Shown here in pieces: positions 8,554-18,789 of a stretch of DNA of 64,000 bases. The DNA lies in assembly GCA_964398185.1 (NCBI GenBank), contig CAYNML010000014.1, positions 1-64,000 on the forward strand, given 5' to 3'. The stretch is from Fen-1058 sp964398185. Its GTDB lineage: Bacteria > Chloroflexota > Anaerolineae > Fen-1058. Position numbers and translations under genes: made by a program. The notes beneath the pieces were generated by a model. That model did no database searches. It was not told where the DNA came from and saw nothing but the letters and a program-made list of their open reading frames with translations. Each line of letters opens with the position of its first letter. Positions within the stretch are counted from its first letter, which is position 1.

Positions 8554-9057
8554 TTACTTGGTAGCTCGTTTGGCCGTTGTTTTTCGTTTGCCGGCTTTCG
8601 TCTTGGTCGTGGTCTTGCGCCTGGCCGCCGGTTTTTTCCTGGGTGTGGCTTTCTTTGTAACCGGTTTGGCGGTATAAATCTTTCTCAAGCGTTTCAAGCG
8701 CTGCGCCCACAAGGCCTGTAACTCAGCGGCGTCTTCCGGCGCCGCAAAATCGACCACGCGCACGCGCGTGCCCTGTGCGACTTTGTCCAACTTGAAGCCG
8801 GTCAGATCGATTGGGACCGCTTCGTCGAACTGCGACCAGGCAATGCCGACTTCGATGCCGGGGATCAGCCGCCGGTACTCCCCGCGTTTCTCGTGGGTGT
8901 CGTAGTCAATCACGATCTGCCCGCCTTGATGCGGATCAGACTCCACCCGATCGGCCAGCCAGCGCGACAGCTGCTTCTCGTCGGTCAGCGACTTGTACAC
9001 GCGCGCCGGGGTGGCGGGAATCACGGTCGATTTTTCGATGAGGATGATTTGCGGCAT
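8554..9057 (-). CDS. SRPBCC (AHSA1-like) domain protein with a basic histone-like tail
   Basis: A 167-residue protein. Residues 1-130 form a START-like/AHSA1 fold: an N-terminal strand with VIPATPARVYKSLTDEKQLSRWLADRVE, a central IDYDTHEKRGEYRRL and a C-terminal helix. From about residue 131 it changes to a Lys/Arg/Ala/Thr-rich tail with KPAARRKTTTKTKAGKRK-type runs, resembling histone H1/HU C-terminal tails. The tail suggests nucleic-acid or polyanion binding, which is unusual for this family. It has its own promoter at 9093-9121. Confidence 0.75.
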   Translation of the reverse strand: MPQIILIEKSTVIPATPARVYKSLTDEKQLSRWLADRVESDPHQGGQIVIDYDTHEKRGEYRRLIPGIEVGIAWSQFDEAVPIDLTGFKLDKVAQGTRVRVVDFAAPEDAAELQALWAQRLKRLRKIYTAKPVTKKATPRKKPAARRKTTTKTKAGKRKTTAKRATK

Positions 9058-9092
9058 GGCGAGCCTCCGGTGATCTTGCGCAGCACACTGAA

Positions 9093-9121
9093 ATTATACG
9101 ATCATCGGTTGGAGACGCCAA
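9093..9121 (-). promoter_or_regulatory. Promoter of the SRPBCC gene
   Basis: On the reverse strand TTGGCG (9121-9116), a 17-base spacer and TATAAT (9098-9093), about 36 bases upstream of the ATG at 9057. Confidence 0.7.
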
Positions 9122-9132
9122 ACGAGTGCTGG

Positions 9133-9573
9133 CTATTCCTGCTTGCGATAGCCGACAAAAATGCGTTCGATGGGCGCCCAACCGATGAACTGTGGCTGCC
9201 ACCAGCCCGGTGGTGGTGTGAGGTTCTGCGCGGCATGATAATCATCAATCCGCACCTTGTCCCAGGCGTGGATCACTTTCCCTTCGCCGAGGCACAACCC
9301 CACGTGTCCCCAGTTCTTGATCTCATCTCCGACCGGACCGGCGCACGCGTAGAATACAAACGCCCCGATCGGCGGTTCGCTGCGATTCTGCGCCGCGCCA
9401 TACTCATCCGCCGATTCTTGGGCCGAACTGCCACCGAAGATTTCGACGTGATTGCTTTGTTCGTAGGCATCTTCGACGAAGGCCAGGCAGCGTGTGGTGT
9501 ACTCGGTTGAGCCAATATGTTTCTGCGCCCAGCGAATGGCATTGGCGATGTAGGTGTCGAATTCGGTTGACAT
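9133..9573 (-). CDS. NlpC/P60-like cysteine peptidase-fold protein
   Basis: A 146-residue single-domain protein with the NlpC/P60 arrangement: catalytic Cys in TTRCLAFVEDAYEQ (about residue 29), His in NWGHVGLCLGEGKVIHAW (about 88) and a following polar strand. There is no signal peptide or cell-wall-binding repeat, so a cytoplasmic role or non-classical export is possible. Such lone domains cleave cell-wall peptides or act as amidases; the substrate is not evident. Confidence 0.7.
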   Translation of the reverse strand: MSTEFDTYIANAIRWAQKHIGSTEYTTRCLAFVEDAYEQSNHVEIFGGSSAQESADEYGAAQNRSEPPIGAFVFYACAGPVGDEIKNWGHVGLCLGEGKVIHAWDKVRIDDYHAAQNLTPPPGWWQPQFIGWAPIERIFVGYRKQE

Positions 9574-9630
9574 GCTTGTTCTCGCGAAAAATCAACCGCC
9601 GAGCAATCTCAGCGGTTGAAGACGCGAACA

Positions 9631-9915
9631 TCAATATACTTCATCGTGCTTGCCGATGTCATTCAGCACGATTTCTTCTTCGCCAGTAGTGAGGTTAATC
9701 TCGAAGTTGAAGACAATGCGACAGTCGTACTCGACGGTGCAGGCCCACGACCCGGCTAATTCACCTTTCAATTTATGGGTGCGCAAAGTCGGGTCAAATG
9801 GATCATTTGCCAGTTTGGCCAGGGCGCTTTCGATCTTCTCCCTTAAGTCTGGTCGCCGCTTGACGTTATGCTTGACAGCACGCTTGAACGAACGACCCCA
9901 GACCAGTGTCTTCAC
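9631..9915 (-). CDS. YafQ/RelE-type toxin
   Basis: A 94-residue RelE-superfamily protein with the YafQ-like pattern: SFKRAVKHNVKRRPDLREKIESALAKL helices, an HKLKGELAGSWACTVEYDCRIVF sheet and ND..KHDEVY at the C-terminus, where the terminal His/Tyr are typical catalytic residues. It overlaps its antitoxin gene by 4 bases (ATGA). Confidence 0.85.
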   Translation of the reverse strand: MKTLVWGRSFKRAVKHNVKRRPDLREKIESALAKLANDPFDPTLRTHKLKGELAGSWACTVEYDCRIVFNFEINLTTGEEEIVLNDIGKHDEVY

Positions 9916-10127
9916 TCGTCTAACTCCGCCATCAAGTCTGCCGCAGTTCCCCGCTTAACTGTCCCAGCCTTGTACTCGGCGCGTGTTTCAGCGATATTGG
10001 CCGCAATCTCGGTCCGCCGACGAGCGGCCAGACGTTGTTGAACGAGACCAACCAGCACTTCCTGATCTTCAGCGGGAAGCCGTTCGATCTCTTCGAGCAC
10101 CGATTCAAATGTGGCACTGTGGCCCAT
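9912..10127 (-). CDS. Antitoxin of the YafQ/RelE pair
   Basis: A 71-residue, mostly helical protein with the ESVLEEIERLPAEDQEVLVGLVQQRL pattern seen in small antitoxins upstream of YafQ-like toxins in Chloroflexota and cyanobacteria. Its stop overlaps the toxin start, giving a classical antitoxin-first operon. Confidence 0.75.
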   Translation of the reverse strand: MGHSATFESVLEEIERLPAEDQEVLVGLVQQRLAARRRTEIAANIAETRAEYKAGTVKRGTAADLMAELDE

Positions 10128-10230
10128 AGCTGCCTCCTACTATTTGCTTTTTCAATTCACTTTCATTATCGCGCAGCACAGCGCTGCGACTTACCAGTCC
10201 GGTTGCGTATTCTGCTCGTGCGAGTGGGTT

Positions 10231-10363
10231 GTAGCCTAAGTCTTGCAACGAAATAGCCGCCCCTTCGACTCCGCGCCGCGCATTCTGAGCGGAGTGAAAC
10301 GCAGTCGAAGAAGCGCGGCGCTCCGCTCAGGGTGCTTGCGAATTTGTTGCGAATTTAGGCTAC
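10231..10363. mobile_element. MITE-like element bounded by inverted repeats
   Basis: About 133 bp with imperfect terminal inverted repeats: GTAGCCTAA near 10231 and TTAGGCTAC at 10355-10363, extending inwards with GCAACGAA and TTGTTGC. The interior holds a second palindromic unit (GCGCCGCGC and GCGCGGCGC, each next to GAGCGGAG or CTCCGCTC). No coding capacity is seen. The surrounding gap 10128-10384 between the YafQ antitoxin and the DUF433 gene holds nothing else I recognise. Confidence 0.45.
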
Positions 10364-10384
10364 AGGTCACTAGCGCTTCGTCGC

Positions 10385-10738
10385 TCACGTTGTTTTCTGC
10401 AAATCAGGAAAGTGGATAAAGCCGCGCTCATCCATCACGCCGCCGGTCTGCTTGAGGACATTCTCGATGCGCTGCGCGGCGATTTCCGCCTCGATTTCCG
10501 CCTGATGATCGTGATAGTAACTGATGGCATCGTAAACACTGGCAGGTGACAAATGCGGATACGACAGCAAGATCTCGTCCATCGTATCGCCTGCTTTGTA
10601 GAAACCGGCAATGATCCAGACCGGCATCCGCGTGCCACGAATCACGGCCTGCTGGCGATCCATCTTCTGAATCAGCACGATATGCGGGTGTTCGGTGGAC
10701 GTGTCATTGACTTGATGATCAACGATTTGAGCGGCCAT
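10385..10738 (-). CDS. DUF433 family protein (VapB-like antitoxin candidate)
   Basis: A 117-residue protein with a DUF433 winged-helix core: VIRGTRMPVWIIAGFYKAGDTMDEILLSYPHLSPASVYDAISYY. DUF433 proteins are usually antitoxins next to a DUF5615 PIN-like toxin. No such partner lies beside this gene, so it is an orphan or acts in trans. It has a promoter at 10788-10816. Confidence 0.85.
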   Translation of the reverse strand: MAAQIVDHQVNDTSTEHPHIVLIQKMDRQQAVIRGTRMPVWIIAGFYKAGDTMDEILLSYPHLSPASVYDAISYYHDHQAEIEAEIAAQRIENVLKQTGGVMDERGFIHFPDLQKTT

Positions 10739-10787
10739 TGTTCCTCCCTGCGTTGCTGAAACTTCGTGCGATGCCCGTTATAGGTAG

Positions 10788-10816
10788 ATTATACAATTGT
10801 GTTAGAGAAAACCCAA
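10788..10816 (-). promoter_or_regulatory. Promoter of the DUF433 gene
   Basis: On the reverse strand TTGGGT (10816-10811), a 17-base spacer and TATAAT (10793-10788). Confidence 0.65.
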
Positions 10817-10892
10817 CCGCCGATCAACGATCGGCGGCGATGTATTTCAAATTGTAGCGCAAAACAGGTGATAATGCTTTGGATCACACAAC

Positions 10893-10930
10893 AAAAAACC
10901 TGTCAGGCCCATGATAGACCTGACAGGTTT
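10893..10930 (-). terminator. Terminator of ppdK
   Basis: Perfect 12-base stem (AAACCTGTCAGG at 10896-10907 with CCTGACAGGTTT at 10919-10930), followed on the minus strand by a T run. It lies about 65 bases past the ppdK stop. Confidence 0.8.
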
Positions 10931-10949
10931 GAAAAGCCACTTCTTTGTG

Positions 10950-10991
10950 GGGCAAGTTGTTAACTTGCCCGCGCGAGCTATCAACTCGCGC
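10950..10991. repeat. Two adjacent short palindromes downstream of ppdK
   Basis: GGGCAAGTTGTTAACTTGCCC (10950-10970) directly abuts a second hairpin with arms GCGCGAG and CTCGCGC (10971-10991). Both lie between the ppdK stop and its terminator. They resemble REP-like or mRNA 3'-stabilising units; the identical architecture elsewhere in the genome cannot be tested here. Confidence 0.6.
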
Positions 10992-10996
10992 TACAA

Positions 10997-13786
<2,790 letters not shown>

Positions 13787-13938
13787 CGTTTGCTCCTTAG
13801 CAATTGGATTTAGAATTGATGATACACCAATCGTTTAGTGTATGTCTTTTGCCGATTTTGGGCAGTGACAATCTGCCCGCTTACCACGTGTGAGACGTAA
13901 CCTCTGCGGCCATCCCCCGGCCCGATCGGGTGGGGCGG

Positions 13939-14337
13939 CTACATCGAACCGGCCACCACATGGGCTAGAAACCACTGCGTCACTTGTTCTTTTTCGACTT
14001 GAGACGACACAATGTCCTGAATCAGGTCGAACAATTCATCTTGACCAGCAGCAAGCGTGTTTCCATTTATCTCGAGGAAGCGCAACGTGGCCAAAAACGC
14101 AGTCCGTTTGTTGCCGTCCACAAATGGGTGGTTCTTCACCAACCCGATCAGCAAAATGGCGGCCTTGGCGGCCAGATCGGGATAAAGCTCTTCATCGAAC
14201 ATGGTCTGACGGGGAGATGCGAGCGCCGACTCTGACAAACCCTCATCTCTCAGCCCGAATGATCCGCCATACAGCTGAATCACGAACTCGTGAATCTCGC
14301 GTACTTCCTGTGCCGAGGGATACCGCCGCTCACTCAT
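13939..14337 (-). CDS. Doc/Fic-family toxin
   Basis: A 132-residue Fic-fold protein of the Doc (death-on-curing) branch. The catalytic loop HPFVDGNKRTAFLA is intact (His about 80). The N-terminal half includes GLRDEGLSESALASPRQTMF, typical of Doc toxins that phosphorylate EF-Tu. Its start overlaps the upstream AbrB-type antitoxin by 4 bases. Confidence 0.92.
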   Translation of the reverse strand: MSERRYPSAQEVREIHEFVIQLYGGSFGLRDEGLSESALASPRQTMFDEELYPDLAAKAAILLIGLVKNHPFVDGNKRTAFLATLRFLEINGNTLAAGQDELFDLIQDIVSSQVEKEQVTQWFLAHVVAGSM

Positions 14338-14555
14338 GCTGCGGCAAGTCGCTTCAGCAAGGTATCGTAACGGCGAGTCGCATTATCTAGCCATTCGCGC
14401 AGTTCTTGACGTTCCGCCGACTGTGGCCGGATGATCACCTCGTCGTCGAGGAAATGCAGCTCGATGGGCGTGTTGCGCGCCACACCGCTGGCCGATAGCC
14501 ATTCCCGCACGACTTGTGGAAACTTATCCTGATCGATCACCATTGATGTTGCCAT
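14334..14555 (-). CDS. AbrB/MazE-type antitoxin
   Basis: A 73-residue protein with a swapped-hairpin AbrB DNA-binding core: VIDQDKFPQVVREWLSASGVARNTPIELHFLDDEVIIRP, then a helical C-terminal toxin-binding region. The ATGA overlap with doc makes it the cognate antitoxin and probable autorepressor. Confidence 0.82.
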   Translation of the reverse strand: MATSMVIDQDKFPQVVREWLSASGVARNTPIELHFLDDEVIIRPQSAERQELREWLDNATRRYDTLLKRLAAA

Positions 14556-14573
14556 ATGCCACCTCTACCCAGA

Positions 14574-14723
14574 TCAGCCTGGGTTTTCATACAGCACCTG
14601 CCCTTCGCGAATCGCGGTCGTGACAAACGCCTGACGGACCTCACTCCACTCTTGAACCTCCTCCGGGCTGTAGACCACAATTGCGGCGCAATTATACCGC
14701 GATCGGAATTCCTTGAGCTTCAT
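14574..14723 (-). CDS. Small ORF resembling the C-terminal end of a nucleotidyltransferase
   Basis: A 49-codon frame whose ATG overlaps the stop of the upstream nucleotidyltransferase gene by one base (TGATG). The sequence includes AAIVVYSPEEVQEWSEVRQ and FVTTAIREGQVLYE, a pattern seen at the C-terminal ends of other small MNT nucleotidyltransferases. It lacks the GS...DxD catalytic part. It may be a remnant of a second nucleotidyltransferase or a true coupled mini-protein; the overlap argues for translation, the missing domain for decay. Confidence 0.4.
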   Translation of the reverse strand: MKLKEFRSRYNCAAIVVYSPEEVQEWSEVRQAFVTTAIREGQVLYENPG

Positions 14724-15043
14724 CAAACTGTTATCTGCTGCCCGTCACGCCGTGCCATTTCCACAATGGCGCTTGAAGTATCTTCTTTCCATTGCCGCTC
14801 CCCGCAGGGAATTGGCTCGATTCGGCTGTCGGTGCGCGCGGCCAACCGCCACAACAAATCGACATCTCGACGCTGGCGCGGTCCATCGAATTGCGGTGAT
14901 ACCACAAGCAGATCGATGTCACTCCACTGGTTTGCCTGGCCCCTGGCCTGTGAGCCAAATACCACACCAAACCGCACGGGTAGACCGTTGGTCTGCAAAG
15001 CGCGGAGATAGTTTTGGACGGCTGCTCGAACTGACTCAGCCAT
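14723..15043 (-). CDS. MNT-type nucleotidyltransferase
   Basis: A 106-residue minimal nucleotidyltransferase with FGVVFGSQARGQANQWSDIDLLVV, i.e. the GS motif and DxD metal-binding pair. Members pair with HEPN proteins as AMPylating antitoxins. No HEPN gene is adjacent; the next gene is a 49-codon frame coupled by TGATG. A TTG at 15070 is also in frame, but the ATG at 15043 begins 8 bases after the previous stop and is preferred. Confidence 0.85.
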   Translation of the reverse strand: MAESVRAAVQNYLRALQTNGLPVRFGVVFGSQARGQANQWSDIDLLVVSPQFDGPRQRRDVDLLWRLAARTDSRIEPIPCGERQWKEDTSSAIVEMARRDGQQITV

Positions 15044-15050
15044 GATTGAG

Positions 15051-15260
15051 TTATTGATGGCCCTGACCAAATACCTGATCGAAGAACTTGTCTTGATCTA
15101 ATGTTGCTTGCCAGCGGCGATGTTGACGAACAGATTCCAAGCGCCCTTCGCGCCGCAGCTTGAGAAAATGCGCCGTCTCGACCGGCCCCAACGCCTTGAG
15201 CAGAGCACCAACAGCGCGTGCGACCAGTTCCTCGTCATTCAGATATTGAGTTGGTTTCAT
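15051..15260 (-). CDS. Small antitoxin-like protein coupled to a PIN-domain gene
   Basis: A 69-residue protein whose start overlaps the PIN gene stop (15257-15260). The pattern LGPVETAHFLKLRREGRLESVRQHRRWQATLDQDKFFDQVF recurs in small antitoxin-like genes of Chloroflexota and cyanobacteria. It is encoded after, not before, the toxin, the reverse of most VapBC operons. Function as the PIN antitoxin is inferred from coupling. Confidence 0.6.
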   Translation of the reverse strand: MKPTQYLNDEELVARAVGALLKALGPVETAHFLKLRREGRLESVRQHRRWQATLDQDKFFDQVFGQGHQ

Positions 15261-15706
15261 CTCAAGTTCTCCCTTTCACACAGTTGCAGCGGTGTGCCCA
15301 GCCAGATGGACAATCGGATACGGCTCGCGCGTTTCAAGAACCGATCGTCTACTGACACGAAGTCGGCTTTGGCTTGTTCAGCAAAGGCCAGATGCGCTGC
15401 ATCGGCCAAACCAATTTTCACACGAACAAATTCCTCTGCGCGTTGCCGCGCGGCGATCAAGTCGTAAGCTGGCCGTGTTCCGACTTCTTCAAGCATTCGT
15501 CTCAGCGATTCCCGCTCTTCAAGATTCTTGATGGCCGTAATCTCGACCAGATGAGCTGGCGAACTGATGAGTCGTAGGTCACCTGCTCGCACACGGCTTA
15601 GAATCAATTTGACTGCTTCTGTTTCCAACCGAATCCGGGCCTGCACCTGATCGTCAAACAGGCGTGACAGGGCGCAGACATCCAGATAGATTCGGAGAAC
15701 TGGCAT
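15257..15706 (-). CDS. PIN-domain protein (VapC-like)
   Basis: A 149-residue PIN-fold ribonuclease candidate. Acidic residues expected for metal binding are present: D9 in IYLDVCALSR, an acidic residue in HLVEITAIKN and aspartates in GLADAAHLAFAEQAKADFVSVDDRFLKRA. The ATG overlaps the glyQS stop by one base (TAATG), so this toxin-like gene is co-transcribed with an essential synthetase gene. Confidence 0.82.
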   Translation of the reverse strand: MPVLRIYLDVCALSRLFDDQVQARIRLETEAVKLILSRVRAGDLRLISSPAHLVEITAIKNLEERESLRRMLEEVGTRPAYDLIAARQRAEEFVRVKIGLADAAHLAFAEQAKADFVSVDDRFLKRASRIRLSIWLGTPLQLCERENLR

Positions 15707-18693
15707 TAGAACCCTTCTACTTTGCTCAGATCGACAATCCCATCGGCCAGATGCCAGATGTGCTGCAACAACGCCTGCCGCGTCTGGCGGATGGCCTGAT
15801 CTTCGTGCATGACCAGCACCTTATCGAAGAAGGTCCGAATCGCCGGGATGAGCGGCGCCAGCGCGCTGAAGAACGCCCCGATCGAACTCTGCGGCCCGAT
15901 CGCTTTGTGCGCGGCGTCATAGGCTTTGTACAACGCCTGCGTCTGCGGATCGCTATCCTTTGAAATGTCCAACGGCAGCGTCTCTTGGATGTCGCGCACG
16001 ATGCGCACACAGCGGGCGTAATTGTCGAGCGTGATCGACCAATCGGGTTTGGCAACTTCCGCCGCCAGTTCCTCGATTGACTGTTTCGCCCTGAAGGGAT
16101 CATCACCGCGCGCGGACAACACCGCATCGACTAGATCATACCGCAAGCCCTGCTCGAGCAGGGCGGCCCGTTCGCGCCCGACGAGGAAGGCGTGCGCGTC
16201 ATCGAGCGCCTTCGTCTCGACGGTAACGGGCTGCAACTTCGCCGCTGCTTCCAAAGCGGCGCGCAGCGAGAACGACGCCTGATGCTTGATCAGCGTCTCG
16301 ACCACGCCCAGCGCGGCGCGGCGCAGCGCCCACGGATCAGCCGAACCAGTGGGCGCGAGACCGACCGCGAACAGACCGCTGAGACTGTCAAAGCGATCGG
16401 CCAGGCTGATGACCGCACCGATGACAGACTCCGGCGCGCGATCGTACTGCTCGGCCACTGCGTTCGCCACTACATCGCTCTCGCCTGACATCTTCGCATA
16501 TTCGCGGCCCATGATGCCCTGCAGCGACGTCATCTCGACCACCATCTGCGAACCGAGATCGGCCTTGCACAAATGGGCGGCGCGCTGCGCCGCTGTGACT
16601 TGCTTCTCGTCCAACTTCAGCATCGACGCGATGGTGGGCGTCAACGCTTCGATGCGTCTAGCCTTGTCCAGCATCGATCCAAGTTTGACCTGGAACGTCA
16701 ACGTGCTGAGCCTGGGCAGGAAATCTTCCAGCTTGTGCTGCCGATCGTGGTTGAAGAAATATTCGGCGTCACTGTAGCGCGCGCGCAGCACTTCTTCGTT
16801 GCCATGCTGCACGATGCCGAGGTTGTCGGTGTTGCCGTTGCGTACCGCGATGAAGTGCGGCAGCATGCCATCTGTGCCCAACACCGGAAAGTAGCGCTGG
16901 TGTTTCTTCATCACGGTGATGAGCACGTCCTTGGGCAGCGCCAGGTACTTCTGCTCGAAGTGGCCCAGCAGCGCGGTGGGCTGCTCGACGAGGTTGGTCA
17001 CTTCTTCTAGCAAGCCGGGATCGTCGGGGATGTGCCCGTGAACACTTTCCGCCACCTTGGTGATCTGCGCCTTCACCACTTCACGGCGCTCAGCGTAATC
17101 GAGAATCACGTGATGCTGTTTCAGCGTCGCTTGATATTCATCCGCGGAAGCGATGACGATCTCGGGCGAACCCGCCGCGCGCGGGCCGCGCGTGACGCTG
17201 CCGCTGCTGATGCCCGCATACTTAAACGGCACGACCTGATCTTTCCACAAGGCCACCAACCAGCGAATGGGCCGGCTGAACGCGATGCCCTCGCTGGCCC
17301 AGCGCATGGTCTTCTCGAACTTCAACGCGGCGACGAGTTCGGGCAACAAGGTGGAGAGCACTTCACCGGCGGGCTTGCCGGCATCGTGCTTCCTGGCGTA
17401 GACGTATTGATTGCCCTTTTCTTCGACTTTGATCAGATCGTTGACGTCGACGCCTTGCCCGCGCGCGAAGCCTTCCGCCGCTTTGGTGGGCTGGCCGTCT
17501 TTGTCGAAGGCGGCCTTCACTGCCGGGCCGCGCACCATTGCATCGAGTGGTGTCTGCTGCGGCGCGAGGTCGCGCACGAGGAAGCCCTGCCGCCGTGGGG
17601 TGGCGAAGAACTCGATCGCGTTGTACTCCAGGCGGGCGTCCTGCAACATCTTCGGGGCAATCTCGCGCAATTGCGCCAGCGCGGAAGAGACATCAGTCGC
17701 GGGCAATTCCTCGCTGCCAATCTCAAACACGAACGAGGCCGGTTCCTTGATGTTGGTTGTTGGTTGCTGGTTGTTGGTTGCTGGTTGAACACTGGATGAC
17801 TGAGCGGTTTCCTTCAACCACGGGTATTCCATCGCCTGACGCTGAGCCACATACGTCGTCGCCACTTGCCGCGACAGATCGCGCATGCGGCGGAAGTAGT
17901 TGGCGCGCTCGGTCACCCCGATTGCGCCGCGCGAGTCCAGCAGGTTGAACGTGTGCGAGCACTTCAACACGTAGTCGTGCGCCGGCATGACCAGCGGCGG
18001 CTCGTGCGAGAGGGCGGCCTTCGCTTCGGATTCGTAGAAATCGTAGGCGCGGCGCAGTCCATCGACGTTGGCGAGCTCGTAGTTATAGATGCATTGCTCG
18101 ATCTCGTTGCGAAGGTAGATTTCACCGTAAGTGTGCACGCCGTCAAAATCGATGTCATACACGCTGTGCACGGCTTGCAGGAACATCGCAATGCGCTCCA
18201 GCCCATACGTCAATTCCACCGACACCGGATCAAGTACCTGGCCGCCGGCTTGCTGGAAATACGTGAACTGCGTGATCTCCAACCCGTCGAGCCACACTTC
18301 CCAGCCCAACCCCCACGCACCCAGCGCGGGCGATTCCCAGTTGTCTTCCACAAAACGGATGTCATGCTCCTCGCGCTTGATGCCCAGCGCGTACAGCGAA
18401 TCGAGATAGATCTCCTGCGGATTGCCGGGGTCGGGCTTGAGGATGACCTGGAACTGCGTGTGCTGCTGCAGCCGATTGGGATTATCCCCGTAACGGCCAT
18501 CGTCCGTGCGGACGGACGGTTCCACGTAGGCCACGTTCCACGGCTCGGGGCCAAGCACGCGCAGCGCTGTGGCGGGGTTCATCGTGCCCGCGCCCACCTG
18601 ATGATTGTACGGCTGCCACAACGTGCAGCCACGGCTGGTCCAGAATTGTTGCAGGGTGAGAATGATTTGTTGAAACGAGAGAGGTTTGGTCAT
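15706..18693 (-). CDS. glyQS: Glycyl-tRNA synthetase, fused alpha and beta subunits
   Basis: A 995-residue fusion. Residues 1-295 are the alpha (catalytic class II) subunit, with FQQIILTLQQFWTSRGCTLWQPY, QHHTQFQVILKP-like and GLEITQFTYFQQ motifs. Residues 320-995 are the beta subunit, with FEIGSEELPA at its start, a B-domain, HD-like region and anticodon-binding end. The two parts are joined by a roughly 20-residue Gln/Asn/Thr/Pro linker encoded by TTGGTTG-type repeats at 17751-17790. Separate glyQ and glyS are the norm; fusions are known in chlamydiae and some other phyla. Confidence 0.96.
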   Translation of the reverse strand: MTKPLSFQQIILTLQQFWTSRGCTLWQPYNHQVGAGTMNPATALRVLGPEPWNVAYVEPSVRTDDGRYGDNPNRLQQHTQFQVILKPDPGNPQEIYLDSLYALGIKREEHDIRFVEDNWESPALGAWGLGWEVWLDGLEITQFTYFQQAGGQVLDPVSVELTYGLERIAMFLQAVHSVYDIDFDGVHTYGEIYLRNEIEQCIYNYELANVDGLRRAYDFYESEAKAALSHEPPLVMPAHDYVLKCSHTFNLLDSRGAIGVTERANYFRRMRDLSRQVATTYVAQRQAMEYPWLKETAQSSSVQPATNNQQPTTNIKEPASFVFEIGSEELPATDVSSALAQLREIAPKMLQDARLEYNAIEFFATPRRQGFLVRDLAPQQTPLDAMVRGPAVKAAFDKDGQPTKAAEGFARGQGVDVNDLIKVEEKGNQYVYARKHDAGKPAGEVLSTLLPELVAALKFEKTMRWASEGIAFSRPIRWLVALWKDQVVPFKYAGISSGSVTRGPRAAGSPEIVIASADEYQATLKQHHVILDYAERREVVKAQITKVAESVHGHIPDDPGLLEEVTNLVEQPTALLGHFEQKYLALPKDVLITVMKKHQRYFPVLGTDGMLPHFIAVRNGNTDNLGIVQHGNEEVLRARYSDAEYFFNHDRQHKLEDFLPRLSTLTFQVKLGSMLDKARRIEALTPTIASMLKLDEKQVTAAQRAAHLCKADLGSQMVVEMTSLQGIMGREYAKMSGESDVVANAVAEQYDRAPESVIGAVISLADRFDSLSGLFAVGLAPTGSADPWALRRAALGVVETLIKHQASFSLRAALEAAAKLQPVTVETKALDDAHAFLVGRERAALLEQGLRYDLVDAVLSARGDDPFRAKQSIEELAAEVAKPDWSITLDNYARCVRIVRDIQETLPLDISKDSDPQTQALYKAYDAAHKAIGPQSSIGAFFSALAPLIPAIRTFFDKVLVMHEDQAIRQTRQALLQHIWHLADGIVDLSKVEGF
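17750..17790. repeat. TTGGTTG-type tandem repeat encoding the GlyQS linker
   Basis: Repeated GTTGGTTG/GCTGGTTG units inside glyQS encode the Asn-Gln-Pro-Thr-rich junction between the alpha and beta domains. It looks like former intergenic repeat DNA read through in frame. Confidence 0.7.
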
Positions 18694-18704
18694 GATGATC
18701 CTGA

Positions 18705-18786
18705 CGAGTAATGAAGTAACGCGTAATGCGTAAAACGTAAAGCGTGCTGCGTAATCCGTTTAATGTCCGTTCTTGTCCGTTTGTCC
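18705..18786. repeat. Heptamer-type degenerate repeat (GTAATGC/GTAAAGC and GTCCGTT units)
   Basis: Between recO and glyQS lie imperfect units of GTAATGC, GTAAAAC and GTAAAGC, then TGTCCGTTCTTGTCCGTTTGTCCG. The same heptamers recur at 20126-20160, 21541-21572, 47841-47883 and 53306-53536. Confidence 0.7.
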
Positions 18787-18789
18787 GCT

